DNA of 64,000 bases from UBA4644 sp034933145. Its GTDB lineage: Bacteria; Bacillota; Clostridia; Oscillospirales; Butyricicoccaceae. Position 1 is the first letter of the stretch; the number at the start of each line of letters is the position of its first letter. Position numbers and translations under genes: made by a program. Shown in pieces: positions 41,539-49,934 of the stretch. Location of the stretch: positions 1-64,000 of the forward strand of contig JAYFOA010000029.1 of assembly GCA_034933145.1 (NCBI GenBank), given 5' to 3'. The notes beneath the pieces were generated by a model that worked only from the letters and a program-made list of their open reading frames with translations, was not told where the DNA came from and did no database searches.

Positions 41539-42546
41539 TTACAGCAGGAAAATCTTATGCTCGCCGCAGGTCTGCCGCATCTCTTCCGGCCAGACGGAGG
41601 CCTGCACCTCTCCGATATGGGCCATCCGCAGCATCAGCATGCACAGGCGGGACTGGCCAATGCCGCCGCCGATGGTATAGGGCAGCTCGCCGCCCAGCAG
41701 CGCCTTATGGAAAGGCAGCTGCGCCCGCTCCGGGCAGCCGGCGATCTCCAGCTGACGCAGAAGGGCCTGCTCGTCTACGCGGATGCCCATGCTGGACAGC
41801 TCAAAGGCACAGCCAAGGACATTGTTCCAGACCAGGATATCTCCGTTAAGGGTCCAGTCGTCATAGTCGGGGGCGCGGCCGTCATGGGGCTTGCCGCCTT
41901 TGAGCTTTCCGCCGATGCCCATCAGGAAGACGGCCTTTTTCTCGCGGCAGATCTCATCCTCCCGCTGCTTGGGGGTAAGCTCGGGCCACCGTTCCTCAAG
42001 CTCCGCCGTGGTTACAAAGGTGATCTCCTCCGCCAGAGGGAAATCCACGGCGGGGAACTCATAGCAGGCGGTGCGGGCCGTCTGCTTCAGCGCGCCGTAA
42101 ATGTCGCGGACGGTGCTGCGCAGGGTCTCTTCGGTGCGCTGCTCCTTGGTGATAACCTTTTCCCAGTCCCACTGATCCACATAGACCGAATGGAGGTTGT
42201 CCAGTTCTTCGTCCCGGCGGATGGCGTTCATATCCGTATAGAGGCCGCGGCCCGGCTCAAAGCCGTAATTGCCCAGAGCCCAGCGCTTCCATTTCGCGAG
42301 CGAATGGACGATCTCGACCTCTTCCCCTGCGTCGGGTACATCAAAGCGCACCGGACGCTCCACGCCATTAAGGTTATCGTTTAATCCGCTTTTTCCGGTG
42401 ACGAACAGCGGAGCGGATACGCGCTCAAGATTGAGTGCCACCGCCAGGTACCGCTGGAAATTATCCTTGATAATTTTAATTCCCTTCTGCGTCTCGCGGA
42501 GAGTCAGCCGAGGAGCATAGTCTTTGGGCAGGATCAGTCTGCTCAT
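41539..42546 (-). CDS. asnA: Aspartate-ammonia ligase (asparagine synthetase A)
   Basis: A 335-residue enzyme that makes asparagine from aspartate, ammonia and ATP. The family is related to class II tRNA synthetases. Landmarks are LNLERVSAPLFV, GLNDNLNGVERPV, VHSLAKWKRWAL, YTDMNAIRRDE, HSVYVDQWDWE and the terminal GGGIGQSRLCMLML motif. The length is typical. The start is ATG at 42546 with AAAGAGG upstream. It is divergent from gdhA, and both genes assimilate ammonia. Confidence 0.97.
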   Translation of the reverse strand: MSRLILPKDYAPRLTLRETQKGIKIIKDNFQRYLAVALNLERVSAPLFVTGKSGLNDNLNGVERPVRFDVPDAGEEVEIVHSLAKWKRWALGNYGFEPGRGLYTDMNAIRRDEELDNLHSVYVDQWDWEKVITKEQRTEETLRSTVRDIYGALKQTARTACYEFPAVDFPLAEEITFVTTAELEERWPELTPKQREDEICREKKAVFLMGIGGKLKGGKPHDGRAPDYDDWTLNGDILVWNNVLGCAFELSSMGIRVDEQALLRQLEIAGCPERAQLPFHKALLGGELPYTIGGGIGQSRLCMLMLRMAHIGEVQASVWPEEMRQTCGEHKIFLL

Positions 42547-42591
42547 GGAAACACCTCTTTTACATATTAGTATGATAAAAATATAGTGCTT

Positions 42592-42620
42592 ATTGTATCA
42601 AACAAACCATATGTGCGCAA
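42592..42620 (-). promoter_or_regulatory. Promoter of asnA
   Basis: On the minus strand, TTGCGC (42620-42615), 17-bp spacer, TACAAT (42597-42592). The intergenic stretch 42547-42853 otherwise holds only the gdhA promoter and AT-rich DNA. Confidence 0.65.
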
Positions 42621-42722
42621 GCAAAATTTCGCTGAAAACATCTGGGAATTTCGCAATTTTTTTTGTGCAGGAGGTATTTTTTTGCACTGTTGCAAATTAA
42701 TTATTTATTTGCATTTCCGCAC

Positions 42723-42751
42723 TTGACATTTGAGTGCCCCGGTCATAATAT
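42723..42751 (+). promoter_or_regulatory. Promoter of gdhA
   Basis: TTGACA (42723-42728), 17-bp spacer, TAATAT (42746-42751). It gives a leader of about 95 bases. Confidence 0.75.
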
Positions 42752-42853
42752 AAAGACGGAAAAAAGGGTGTATTTCGGCATATGTCCGGATATGCCCCAT
42801 TTTTTCGGAGCCTGCATTGGAAACTTCATTATTATTTTGGGAGGTACACACCA

Positions 42854-44200
42854 ATGAATGCCTACATGCAAAGAGTCCTTGATGAAGTCAAGGCCCGCAA
42901 CGTCGGCGAGAATCTGTTCCTGCAGACCGTAGAAGAGGTCTTTAAGAGCATCGAGCCTGTCGTGGCGCAGCATCCCGAGTATGAGAAGATGGGTCTGCTC
43001 GAGCGTATGTGCGAGCCCGACCGTCAGATCTCTTTCCGCGTGACCTGGGTCGACGACGCCGGCAAGGTGCACGTAAACCGTGGTTTCCGCGTTCAGTTCA
43101 ACGGCGCCATTGGCCCCTATAAGGGCGGCCTGCGCTTTGCGTCCAACGTCACGTTGGACACCATGAAGTTCCTGGGCTTCGAGCAGACCTTCAAAAACAG
43201 CCTGACCAGCCTGCCCATCGGCGGCGGCAAGGGCGGTTCTGACTTTGACCCCCGCGGCAAGAGCGATATGGAGATCATGCGTTTCTGCCAGGCGTTCATG
43301 ACCGAGCTGTACCGTCATATCGGCCCCGACGTGGACGTTCCGGCCGGTGACATCGGCGTGGGCGGCCGCGAGATCGGCTTCCTCTTTGGCCAGTATAAGC
43401 GCATTAAGGCCTGCTGGGAGAACGGCGTTCTGACCGGCAAGGGCATGAGCTTCGGCGGCAGCTATTTCCGTCCCGAAGCGACCGGCTACGGTGCCACCTA
43501 TTATGTGGTGGAAGTCCTGAAGCATTTCGGCGAGACCATGAAGGGCAAGACCGTCGCCGTCTCCGGCTTCGGCAACGTGGCCTGGGGCATCTGCGGCAAG
43601 GTCGCCGAGCTCGGCGGCAAGGTCGTCACCATCTCCGGCCCGGACGGCTACTGCTACGATCCGGACGGCGTTTCCACCCAGGAGAAGCTCGACTATCTGC
43701 TCGAGATGCGTGCTTCCGGCCGTGACCGCGCTCAGGATTATGCGGATAAGTTCGGCGTCAAGTTCGTCCCGAAGGCAAAGGTCTGGAGCGAGAAGGTCGA
43801 CATCGCGATGCCGGCCGCCTATCAGAACGAAATCGGCATGACCGAGGCCAAGCAGCTGGTTGCCAACGGCGTCCAGTATTACGTCGAAGTCGCCAATATG
43901 CCCACCACCAACGAAGCGCTGGAATACCTCCAGAAGAACGTCAAGGTCGTCGCTCCGTCCAAGGCTGTAAACGCCGGCGGCGTGGCCACCTCCGCTCTGG
44001 AGATGGCGCAGAACTCTCAGCGTCTGGTCTGGGCTCCCGAAGAGGTCGATCAGAAGCTGCACGGCATCATGAAGAACATCCACGACGAGTCCGCCAAGGC
44101 CGCCGCGGAGTACGGCATGGGCTATGATCTGGTCGCGGGCGCCAACATCGCCGGCTTCCGCAAAGTCGCCGACGCCATGATGGCCGAAGGTTTGATCTGA
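42854..44200 (+). CDS. gdhA: NADP-type glutamate dehydrogenase
   Basis: A 448-residue hexameric-type enzyme that interconverts 2-oxoglutarate plus ammonia and glutamate. It has the catalytic Lys motif GGLRFASNVTLDTMKFLGFEQ, the PIGGGKGGSDFDP signature, GVGGREIGFLFGQYKR and a Rossmann motif (VSGFGNVAWG). The ATG at 42854 is preceded by GGGAGG; an upstream in-frame ATG at 42782 lacks a ribosome site. Codons such as GGC, AAG and GAC dominate here, suggesting high expression. It sits opposite asnA. Confidence 0.96.
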   Translation: MNAYMQRVLDEVKARNVGENLFLQTVEEVFKSIEPVVAQHPEYEKMGLLERMCEPDRQISFRVTWVDDAGKVHVNRGFRVQFNGAIGPYKGGLRFASNVTLDTMKFLGFEQTFKNSLTSLPIGGGKGGSDFDPRGKSDMEIMRFCQAFMTELYRHIGPDVDVPAGDIGVGGREIGFLFGQYKRIKACWENGVLTGKGMSFGGSYFRPEATGYGATYYVVEVLKHFGETMKGKTVAVSGFGNVAWGICGKVAELGGKVVTISGPDGYCYDPDGVSTQEKLDYLLEMRASGRDRAQDYADKFGVKFVPKAKVWSEKVDIAMPAAYQNEIGMTEAKQLVANGVQYYVEVANMPTTNEALEYLQKNVKVVAPSKAVNAGGVATSALEMAQNSQRLVWAPEEVDQKLHGIMKNIHDESAKAAAEYGMGYDLVAGANIAGFRKVADAMMAEGLI

Positions 44201-44229
44201 TTTTATCTCCAGGTACCGCAACATACATG

Positions 44230-44265
44230 AAACGCTCCCGCCTTTTGGGCGGGAGCGTTTTTATT
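44230..44265 (+). terminator. Terminator of gdhA
   Basis: AAACGCTCCCGCC pairs with GGCGGGAGCGTTT around a short T loop, followed by TTTATT. Confidence 0.88.
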
Positions 44266-44336
44266 ACGTTGCGGCAGCGAAGAAATGGAGTTTCCTAAAG
44301 CGATGCCTGCAAACTTATCGATATGCGAGGAATTTT

Positions 44337-44365
44337 TTGACAATTAAAATTATAAGAATTATAAT
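44337..44365 (+). promoter_or_regulatory. Consensus promoter of the lipoprotein gene
   Basis: TTGACA (44337-44342), 17-bp spacer, TATAAT (44360-44365), both exact. It lies in an AT-rich stretch of the gap 44201-44527, which holds no other feature besides the gdhA terminator and a leader of about 155 bases. Confidence 0.85.
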
Positions 44366-44527
44366 AAAATTATATATTATATTATAAATCGGTTAAGAAG
44401 CAAATCCCGGTAATCAAATAGTACCGGTTTTTTCGGGCATAGCTTTGCGTATATACAAGCAAGGGTTGGTTCACGCAGCAGGATTTAAGACGTATAAGCA
44501 ATGGAGATGAAAAATAAGGGGGACGTT

Positions 44528-45097
44528 ATGAGGAAAGGCGCTGACAAAATTCTGATTTTCGGTCTGTGCTGTATATTCCTTGCCGGCTGTGCGGCAACGG
44601 TTCAGCCGGAGAGCAGCCAGCAGGACCCGGCCCCGCAGGAACAAAAAATGGAATCTTTGGCCAGCAATACATCAACGCTCGTTGATGGCTGCTATTACGG
44701 CGTGAAGGACTTTGAGGCGATGCTTGATTCCACCGATGCTGTTGTTCTCTGTACAGTAAAAGAAACCTGGCACATGAGCAAATTTTCAGAAACCGCACGT
44801 CTGACGGTAAGCAAGGTATATGCCGGCGAAGCGCCCGACGAGCTGATTCTTTACCAGTTGGATGACGAGTATAAACTGAAAATGGACACAACCTATGTTC
44901 TGTTTTTAACAGCGGTGCCGGATGCGCCTGATGAAGACGTCTACTGCAGCATCGGCGGACCACAGGGCACATTTGTTCTGACAGAGAATGATTCTGCCCT
45001 GAATGCAGATGGTACATCCGCAAATAGTGCTGTTTTAGAGAACGTAAACTTTACGGAAACAGACGAGGTAAACGATTGGTTCGCCCAGCAGCCATAA
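44528..45097 (+). CDS. Hypothetical lipoprotein
   Basis: A 189-residue protein with a lipoprotein signal (ILIFGLCCIFLAGC, Cys near residue 20), a Ser/Gln/Pro-rich linker, then a soluble domain with predicted beta strands (ARLTVSKVYAGEAPDELILYQLDDEYKLKMDTTYVLFLTAV). The pattern around TYVLFL recalls small secreted beta-sandwich proteins of Firmicutes. The ATG at 44528 follows AAGGGGG; the in-frame ATG at 44501 does not. It is a single-gene unit under a consensus promoter. The function is not known. Confidence 0.75.
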   Translation: MRKGADKILIFGLCCIFLAGCAATVQPESSQQDPAPQEQKMESLASNTSTLVDGCYYGVKDFEAMLDSTDAVVLCTVKETWHMSKFSETARLTVSKVYAGEAPDELILYQLDDEYKLKMDTTYVLFLTAVPDAPDEDVYCSIGGPQGTFVLTENDSALNADGTSANSAVLENVNFTETDEVNDWFAQQP

Positions 45098-45122
45098 CGG
45101 TGCCTCTGTGCCTGTATAATAG

Positions 45123-45171
45123 GCGTGCCGCAAAAGCGTTTCATTGAAAACGGTTTGCGGCACGCTTTTTT
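45123..45171. terminator. Bidirectional terminator between the lipoprotein and TetR genes
   Basis: GCGTGCCGCAAA (45123-45134) pairs with TTTGCGGCACGC (45154-45165), followed by six T on the plus strand. It lies between convergent genes. Confidence 0.85.
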
Positions 45172-45177
45172 GCGTAT

Positions 45178-45771
45178 TCAGAATGACTCTCCAGCCCGGC
45201 CCTGTTCGCTCAGACATCCTTCCCAGAGGACGGACAGCACCGAATTGAAAAGCTGCCCGGTGGGGAGACCGAGCTCTTCCAGTATCTGCGGCGCACTCAG
45301 ATGGGAGATCGCCCCGATCAGGATATGCGCCACCAGCACACCGTCGACATCCCTGCGGAAAACTCCGCTTTCCCTCCCTTCGCCGATGATCCTGACTATG
45401 TTGGACAAGATGATTTTTTTGCGGCTTTCCTCGATCTTCCGATAGGCCTCCGGTACATTTCGCTGGATATCGCCGAGCACGTAGCTGCTGACCCGAGACA
45501 CAAACTGCACCACCGGGACAACGAATCCGGTTACTTTTTGCCGGGTGGAAAGCGTCGGGTTGGCAACGACCGGTTCAACTTCCGCTCCGATCTTTGCCGT
45601 AAAATAGTCGACACAGCTGAGCAGAAGCGCTTCTTTTGACGGGAAGTATTTATAGAGCGTGGCTTTGCCCATTCCGCAGTCGCGGGCGATCCGATCCATC
45701 GTAACGCCGGAATAGCCGACGCCGGTGAACAGCCGGAATGCCGCCTCATGAATTTTATCTTTCGGATCCAT
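45178..45771 (-). CDS. TetR-family regulator of the adjacent ABC-2 exporter
   Basis: A 197-residue regulator: KIHEAAFRLFTGVGYSGVTMDRIARDCGMGKATLYKYFPSKEALLLSCV is a standard TetR DNA-binding domain, followed by a helical ligand domain. It is the third gene of a minus-strand operon after an ABC ATPase and permease, 13 bases downstream of the permease, with GAGGGAG before the ATG. It most likely represses this exporter operon and is released by the exported compound (inference from context). Confidence 0.88.
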   Translation of the reverse strand: MDPKDKIHEAAFRLFTGVGYSGVTMDRIARDCGMGKATLYKYFPSKEALLLSCVDYFTAKIGAEVEPVVANPTLSTRQKVTGFVVPVVQFVSRVSSYVLGDIQRNVPEAYRKIEESRKKIILSNIVRIIGEGRESGVFRRDVDGVLVAHILIGAISHLSAPQILEELGLPTGQLFNSVLSVLWEGCLSEQGRAGESF

Positions 45772-45784
45772 TTTGGCTCCCTCT

Positions 45785-46915
45785 CTATATTTTCCGGTAT
45801 TTTTTCAGCACCAGCGCATTGAGTATCAGGAACAGGAACATATAACCCGACAGGATCAGCAGGTCGGGCAGGATGGTCTGCAGGCCAAAGCCGCGCAGCG
45901 CCACATCTTCCAGCGCATCCGCGGCATAGGTAAGCGGGAAGATCTTTGAAAGAAGCGTTACCCATGCCGGTGCGCCGCGAAGGCTGAATAATCCACAGAA
46001 AAGGATTTGCGGTACAATGACAAGGGGAATGAACTGAAACATCTGAAGCTCGTTGCGTGCAAAGGCCGAGAGAAGGGTCCCCAGGGCAAGAGAACCGGCG
46101 GCAAGCAGAAGATTGACCAGCAGCACCAGCAAAAAATCGCCTTTCAGGGAGACGTGCAGAACATCCACCATATAGACCTGGATGATCAGGGTCTGCACAA
46201 GTACGAATACGCCGAAACCAAGAAAATAGCCAAGGACGATCTCATACCTTCGGACCGGGGAGGCCAGAAGCCGTTCCAGCGTTCCGCTGACCCGCTCGCG
46301 CAGGAATGCCACACCGGCGAGCAGAAAGACGAAGAAAAAGATGAAGAAGCCCATCATCAGCGGCGCGATGACGTCAAAGGAAGTCATATCGTCGGAGCCG
46401 TGAAGGTAGGTATACTGAATATCGGTCGGGGACAGGGTAAACGTGAGCGCAGGGGTGCCGCCGACGGTGCCGGACGTTTGCCCGCTCTGGATCGCGCCCA
46501 TCTGGTTCTGTACCTGCTCCTGCGCCGTTTCTTCCGCGTGCGCTCTCGAATATTCGCTTATGGCAGGGACAAGCGCCTTTTTGACCGAAGCGGTGATCGA
46601 GCTCTGCGTACCTTCGACGTAGACGGTGACGGTCGGATCGGAATAGATCACAACGGCGTCCGTTTTACGGTATTTCAGATCTTCCAGCGCGGCGGAAAGG
46701 TCGGAAGCCTCCGAAACGTCCGCTTCTTTTGCGATGGCGGTCTGCAGTTCGGACGGGAGCGTGAGGATCTGAATCCGGGGGCGGACAGTCCCACCGGTTA
46801 AAACCATATACAGCAGAAAGATTACAAGGAGCGGAGCGATAAATAAAAGTGCGAGCGTTCGGCGGTCTTTGATAATTTGCCGGATGACTCTGCCGGCGAC
46901 AATCAGACTGCGCAT
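45785..46915 (-). CDS. ABC-2 type exporter permease
   Basis: A 376-residue membrane protein of the ABC-2 type: one N-terminal membrane segment (TLALLFIAPLLVIFLLYMVL), a large extracytoplasmic domain (about 50-180) with a Gln/Ala-rich helix, then five segments in the C-terminal half (MMGFFIFFFVFLLAGVAFLRERVSGTLERLLASPVRRYEIVLGY). The motif RERVSGTLERLLASP is typical of drug or antibiotic exporters of the YhhJ/YadH class. It lies 1 base after the ATPase gene, with AAAAGGAGG before the ATG. The substrate is unknown. Confidence 0.9.
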   Translation of the reverse strand: MRSLIVAGRVIRQIIKDRRTLALLFIAPLLVIFLLYMVLTGGTVRPRIQILTLPSELQTAIAKEADVSEASDLSAALEDLKYRKTDAVVIYSDPTVTVYVEGTQSSITASVKKALVPAISEYSRAHAEETAQEQVQNQMGAIQSGQTSGTVGGTPALTFTLSPTDIQYTYLHGSDDMTSFDVIAPLMMGFFIFFFVFLLAGVAFLRERVSGTLERLLASPVRRYEIVLGYFLGFGVFVLVQTLIIQVYMVDVLHVSLKGDFLLVLLVNLLLAAGSLALGTLLSAFARNELQMFQFIPLVIVPQILFCGLFSLRGAPAWVTLLSKIFPLTYAADALEDVALRGFGLQTILPDLLILSGYMFLFLILNALVLKKYRKI

Positions 46916-46916
46916 A

Positions 46917-47657
46917 TCAGTTCGCCTCCTTTTCCTCTGCGCCGCTGAACCGCAGAAATGCGTCCTCTATATTTTGCGCGCCCGCCTGCGCAAGCAGCTC
47001 GCACGGCGCGCCGTTGGCCAAGAGCTTTCCCTCCCGCAGCAGCAGGATCCGGTCGCAGCGGGCGGCCTCGTCCATCACGTGGGTGGTGGTAAGGATGGTG
47101 CAGCCATCAGCCTTGAGCGCTTCAAACTTACGCCAGAATTTTCTGCGCAGTACGGGGTCGACACCGACGGTCGGTTCGTCCAGAATCAGCAGGCGGGGAT
47201 GATTCATCAGGGAAATCGCCAGAGAGACTCTCCGCTTCATGCCGCCGGAAAAATTGTGTATGGGCTTTTGAGGGACGTCGTCGAGCCCGACAAAGTCGAG
47301 CAGCTCGTTTGCCCGACTTTGGGCAGCCCGCTTTTGGATGCCGCAAAGCCTTCCGAAGAAGAGAAGATTATCCATGGCGGAAAGATCGTCATAGAGCGCG
47401 TCGTTCTGGGCCATGTATCCGATCATGGACATTGCCCGGAACGATGGGACGCGGCTGCCGAAGACAGTAATGGAACCGGCCTGAAACGGATTTGTCCCGA
47501 TGATCGATTTTACGAGCGTGGTTTTCCCGGATCCGGACGGGCCGAGCAGCCCGATGATCTGCCCTTCCGGAATGGTCACGTTCAGCTTCGGCAGCACGAC
47601 TTGACGGCCGAAGCGGACGCTGAGATCTTCAATTTGTACAGCGGATTGTTCTGTCAT
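46917..47657 (-). CDS. ABC exporter ATPase
   Basis: A 246-residue ATPase with Walker A LLGPSGSGKTTL, signature SGGMKRRVSLA, Walker B LLILDEPTVGVD and switch TTTHVMDEA, matching drug-export ATPases. The start is ATG at 47657 with GGGAG upstream; the longer frame to 47690 lacks a site. It is first in an operon with the permease and TetR genes. An upstream minus-strand promoter with 16-bp spacing is visible. Confidence 0.92.
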   Translation of the reverse strand: MTEQSAVQIEDLSVRFGRQVVLPKLNVTIPEGQIIGLLGPSGSGKTTLVKSIIGTNPFQAGSITVFGSRVPSFRAMSMIGYMAQNDALYDDLSAMDNLLFFGRLCGIQKRAAQSRANELLDFVGLDDVPQKPIHNFSGGMKRRVSLAISLMNHPRLLILDEPTVGVDPVLRRKFWRKFEALKADGCTILTTTHVMDEAARCDRILLLREGKLLANGAPCELLAQAGAQNIEDAFLRFSGAEEKEAN

Positions 47658-47707
47658 TTTATTTCTCCCGTAAAAACTAATAGAACCCAAATAGTATTAT
47701 CAGTCTT

Positions 47708-47735
47708 ATTATAGGTGGGAAAACCTGCCTGTCAA
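47708..47735 (-). promoter_or_regulatory. Promoter of the ABC exporter operon
   Basis: On the minus strand, TTGACA (47735-47730), 16-bp spacer, TATAAT (47713-47708). An imperfect inverted repeat downstream of the -10 (about 47676-47700) may be the TetR operator. Confidence 0.7.
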
Positions 47736-47885
47736 GCGGTAAGGGATGATTTTGATTCCGCACGGGTTGAAAATTCCGGGAAAGAGGTACGTGAGAAGCA
47801 AAAGTAGAATTGTAATATTGGTATTACATGATAAAATAGATTTAATTTGACTTGAATGATTACATACATGTAGGTGAGTAGTAGT

Positions 47886-48365
47886 ATGAAAATTCGAAAA
47901 GCATCCGAAGAGGATATTCAGGATATACAGGTATTGATATTTAGAAATGTCGATGAGGTCATGTCAAAATTACATTCAAAAGATGTACTTGAAGACATAA
48001 AAACGCATTCTACTATTGATAGTTTGTCGTCTCAATTACAGTGGAAACAGGTATATGTTATAGAAGAAGATGATCAAATAGTTGCAACTGGTGCATTTGC
48101 AAATTTTGGTACGAGCGAGAAACCGAAATACTCGGTTTCAAATTTATTTGTTGTTCCAGAGCGACATAGAAAGGGAATTGGTACACTGCTTATGAAGCAA
48201 ATAATTCACGATGCGAATGAGAAAGAGGCATCAGATATTCACGTGCCTTCGAGTAAAACCGGAATAAACTTCTATACCCAATTCGGATTTGAAATTGATC
48301 GCGACCAACCGGAGGCAAATGCTGAAATTACTTGGATGACCAAGAAGCTGAAGCCCTCATATTGA
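47886..48365 (+). CDS. GNAT-family N-acetyltransferase, AT-rich
   Basis: A 159-residue acetyltransferase: MKIRKASEEDIQDIQVLIF start, IVATGAFANFG, and the acetyl-CoA motif NLFVVPERHRKGIGTLLMKQI, then GINFYTQFGFEID. The start is ATG at 47886 with AGGTGA upstream; a GTG at 47874 is less likely. Its codons are strongly AT-rich (AAA, ATA, GAA, TTT), unlike every neighbouring gene, which suggests recent transfer. The substrate is unknown. A repeat-like stretch follows at once. Confidence 0.85.
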   Translation: MKIRKASEEDIQDIQVLIFRNVDEVMSKLHSKDVLEDIKTHSTIDSLSSQLQWKQVYVIEEDDQIVATGAFANFGTSEKPKYSVSNLFVVPERHRKGIGTLLMKQIIHDANEKEASDIHVPSSKTGINFYTQFGFEIDRDQPEANAEITWMTKKLKPSY

Positions 48366-48389
48366 GCACAAATAAGGTCCGCATTTATT

Positions 48390-48669
48390 AAAAAACAAGC
48401 TCCGCTTGTTCACGCTCCATTGCACGGCAAAATCTGCTTCGCTGCTTTTGCAGCAATCGATTTGGCGCATGCGGCGGCTCTGCCCCCGTACCCCCCACCG
48501 CTCCCAAGGAACAGAATGGAACATCTGGGCGGGACTTCTGGATCAAATTTCCGGAAGCAGCGGCGCAAGTCAGAAGGCGTTGTCAATAGGAGGTGGAACT
48601 GGCAACTGTATTCGTTTAGAAAAAGGAATTTGGGTGAATGGGCAGCCGGATAAGAGAGGAGGGGAGCAG
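48390..48669 (+). repeat. Unexplained repeat-like intergenic sequence
   Basis: This stretch (48366-48669, no supported gene) starts with a hairpin AACAAGC-tcc-GCTTGTT (48393-48409). A second inverted repeat follows, GCAAAA...TTTTGC (about 48427-48451), and then a C-rich tract (CCCCCGTACCCCCC). Both strands carry overlapping reading frames of low complexity, a pattern I associate with interspersed intergenic elements of gut Oscillospiraceae (memory, not searched). It may be a non-coding repeat or a decayed mobile element. Confidence 0.4.
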
Positions 48670-49110
48670 ATGCGAAAAACGGTTTGGAAGCGTCTGCTTG
48701 TCGCCGCTGCAATTGGAATGCTCTTTTTGGTTGTTATAAAAGGGATCGGGAAGGACGCGATGTTTAGCAACGATTCAATTCCACCGTCTGTTTTATGCTG
48801 TACCATTGAACACATACTTTCCGAAACACAGTTTTCAGGGACTGTCTCCTACGTCAGCGATAACCAGGAAGCAAAAACGGCGTTCGGGAATCTTTCCGTT
48901 GGGGATACCATCGTTGTTGAAGCGGAGCACTTTCAATTTGGAACTTCGGTCGATATACAGGGAAGCCAAACTCCGTACCTGCGTGATCGACTGGATTCGA
49001 TCTATGTCGGCTATACGGTTCAAATCAATTATTTGGACGTAAGCCACTGTGACGGCAGCGAAATCGGTGCGTCAACAGTTCTCCTGCAGGGGTTTCTTGA
49101 ATATCCGTAA
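48670..49110 (+). CDS. Hypothetical membrane-anchored protein
   Basis: A 146-residue protein with a basic N-terminus and one hydrophobic segment (LLVAAAIGMLFLVVIKGI), then a soluble extracytoplasmic domain of beta character (FSGTVSYVSDNQEAKTAFGNLSVGDTIVVEAEHF, VGYTVQINYLDV) with two to three cysteines. The ATG at 48670 follows GAGGAGGGG; longer frames upstream lie in the repeat-like stretch. The layout of a turn-rich beta domain behind a single anchor is common in small Firmicute proteins of unknown role. No family was recognised. Confidence 0.65.
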   Translation: MRKTVWKRLLVAAAIGMLFLVVIKGIGKDAMFSNDSIPPSVLCCTIEHILSETQFSGTVSYVSDNQEAKTAFGNLSVGDTIVVEAEHFQFGTSVDIQGSQTPYLRDRLDSIYVGYTVQINYLDVSHCDGSEIGASTVLLQGFLEYP

Positions 49111-49130
49111 CGGAGTAAAAAACAAGAAGA

Positions 49131-49169
49131 AGGCCCCCGCCGGGTATCGGCGAGGGCCTCGTGTTTTTT
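49131..49169 (+). terminator. Terminator after the hypothetical membrane protein gene
   Basis: AGGCCCCCGCC pairs with GGCGAGGGCCT (one mismatch), then CGTG and six T. It lies between convergent genes. Confidence 0.8.
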
Positions 49170-49200
49170 GGCGCGGAAAGGATAAGGGGGATCGGCGTTT

Positions 49201-49932
49201 CTATGCGCGGGGGACCTTTTTTCCGCCGAACAAATCGCGGAACCAGCCCTTGCGGTACCGGAGGGAGACATAGCCCAGCAGGGACATAATGCCTGCGCCC
49301 CCGCAGTCGACGATCAGGTCCTTCATCGTATCCCGGAGGGCGGCGCGGCCGATGAGCAGGGTGCCGTCCTGCAGGGCAAATTTTTGCATGTTGACCCCGA
49401 AGACGCCGTCTACGGTGAATTCGCAGATCTCCCAGATGGCGCCCAGCGACAGCGCAAAGCAGAAGGCAAACAGCGCCTCAAAGCCGGGAGACAGCGACAG
49501 CCGCACGTTTTCGTTCTGGTTGAGCTGGGACACCACGCAAAAGCCAAGCGCCCCCAGCATCAGGCCGCTGCAGCCGTGCAGCAGCGTGTCCCAGTGAGGA
49601 ACGGTGTAGTAAAACTGCCGCATTTCGCCCAGAAACATAGAGCAGTAGAGAAAAATCACATACGTAAAATACAGGCCGGGCGGGATATAAAACTGGATGC
49701 GCTTTGCCAGCATGGCCGGCAGAAACAGTCCGACCAGTCCCAAAACCGCCTGAACCAGCGTCATGATATAGTCCGCCTTGGTCTGTCCGCCGTCGTCACT
49801 TTCGTGCGCCGGCGCGCCGGGGATGCGGATGATGCAATAGATGATAGCTGCCGCAAAGCTCAGCACTACCAGCCAGTATACTGCCCGCCGCAGCTTCTCA
49901 CGGAGCGAGAGCCGGTCTGTGTCGGCTTTCAC
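49201..49932 (-). CDS. DUF2238/YjdF-like membrane protein
   Basis: A 243-residue protein with about six membrane segments. HWDTLLHGCSGLMLGALGF and FALSLGAIWEICEFTVD resemble the DUF2238 family of unknown function. The start is GTG at 49932, two bases after the aminotransferase stop, with only a weak ribosome site, so it is probably translated by coupling. It is the last gene of a minus-strand operon with an SCP2-like protein and a class III aminotransferase. Its role there is unknown. Confidence 0.72.
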   Translation of the reverse strand: MKADTDRLSLREKLRRAVYWLVVLSFAAAIIYCIIRIPGAPAHESDDGGQTKADYIMTLVQAVLGLVGLFLPAMLAKRIQFYIPPGLYFTYVIFLYCSMFLGEMRQFYYTVPHWDTLLHGCSGLMLGALGFCVVSQLNQNENVRLSLSPGFEALFAFCFALSLGAIWEICEFTVDGVFGVNMQKFALQDGTLLIGRAALRDTMKDLIVDCGGAGIMSLLGYVSLRYRKGWFRDLFGGKKVPRA

Positions 49933-49934
49933 AG

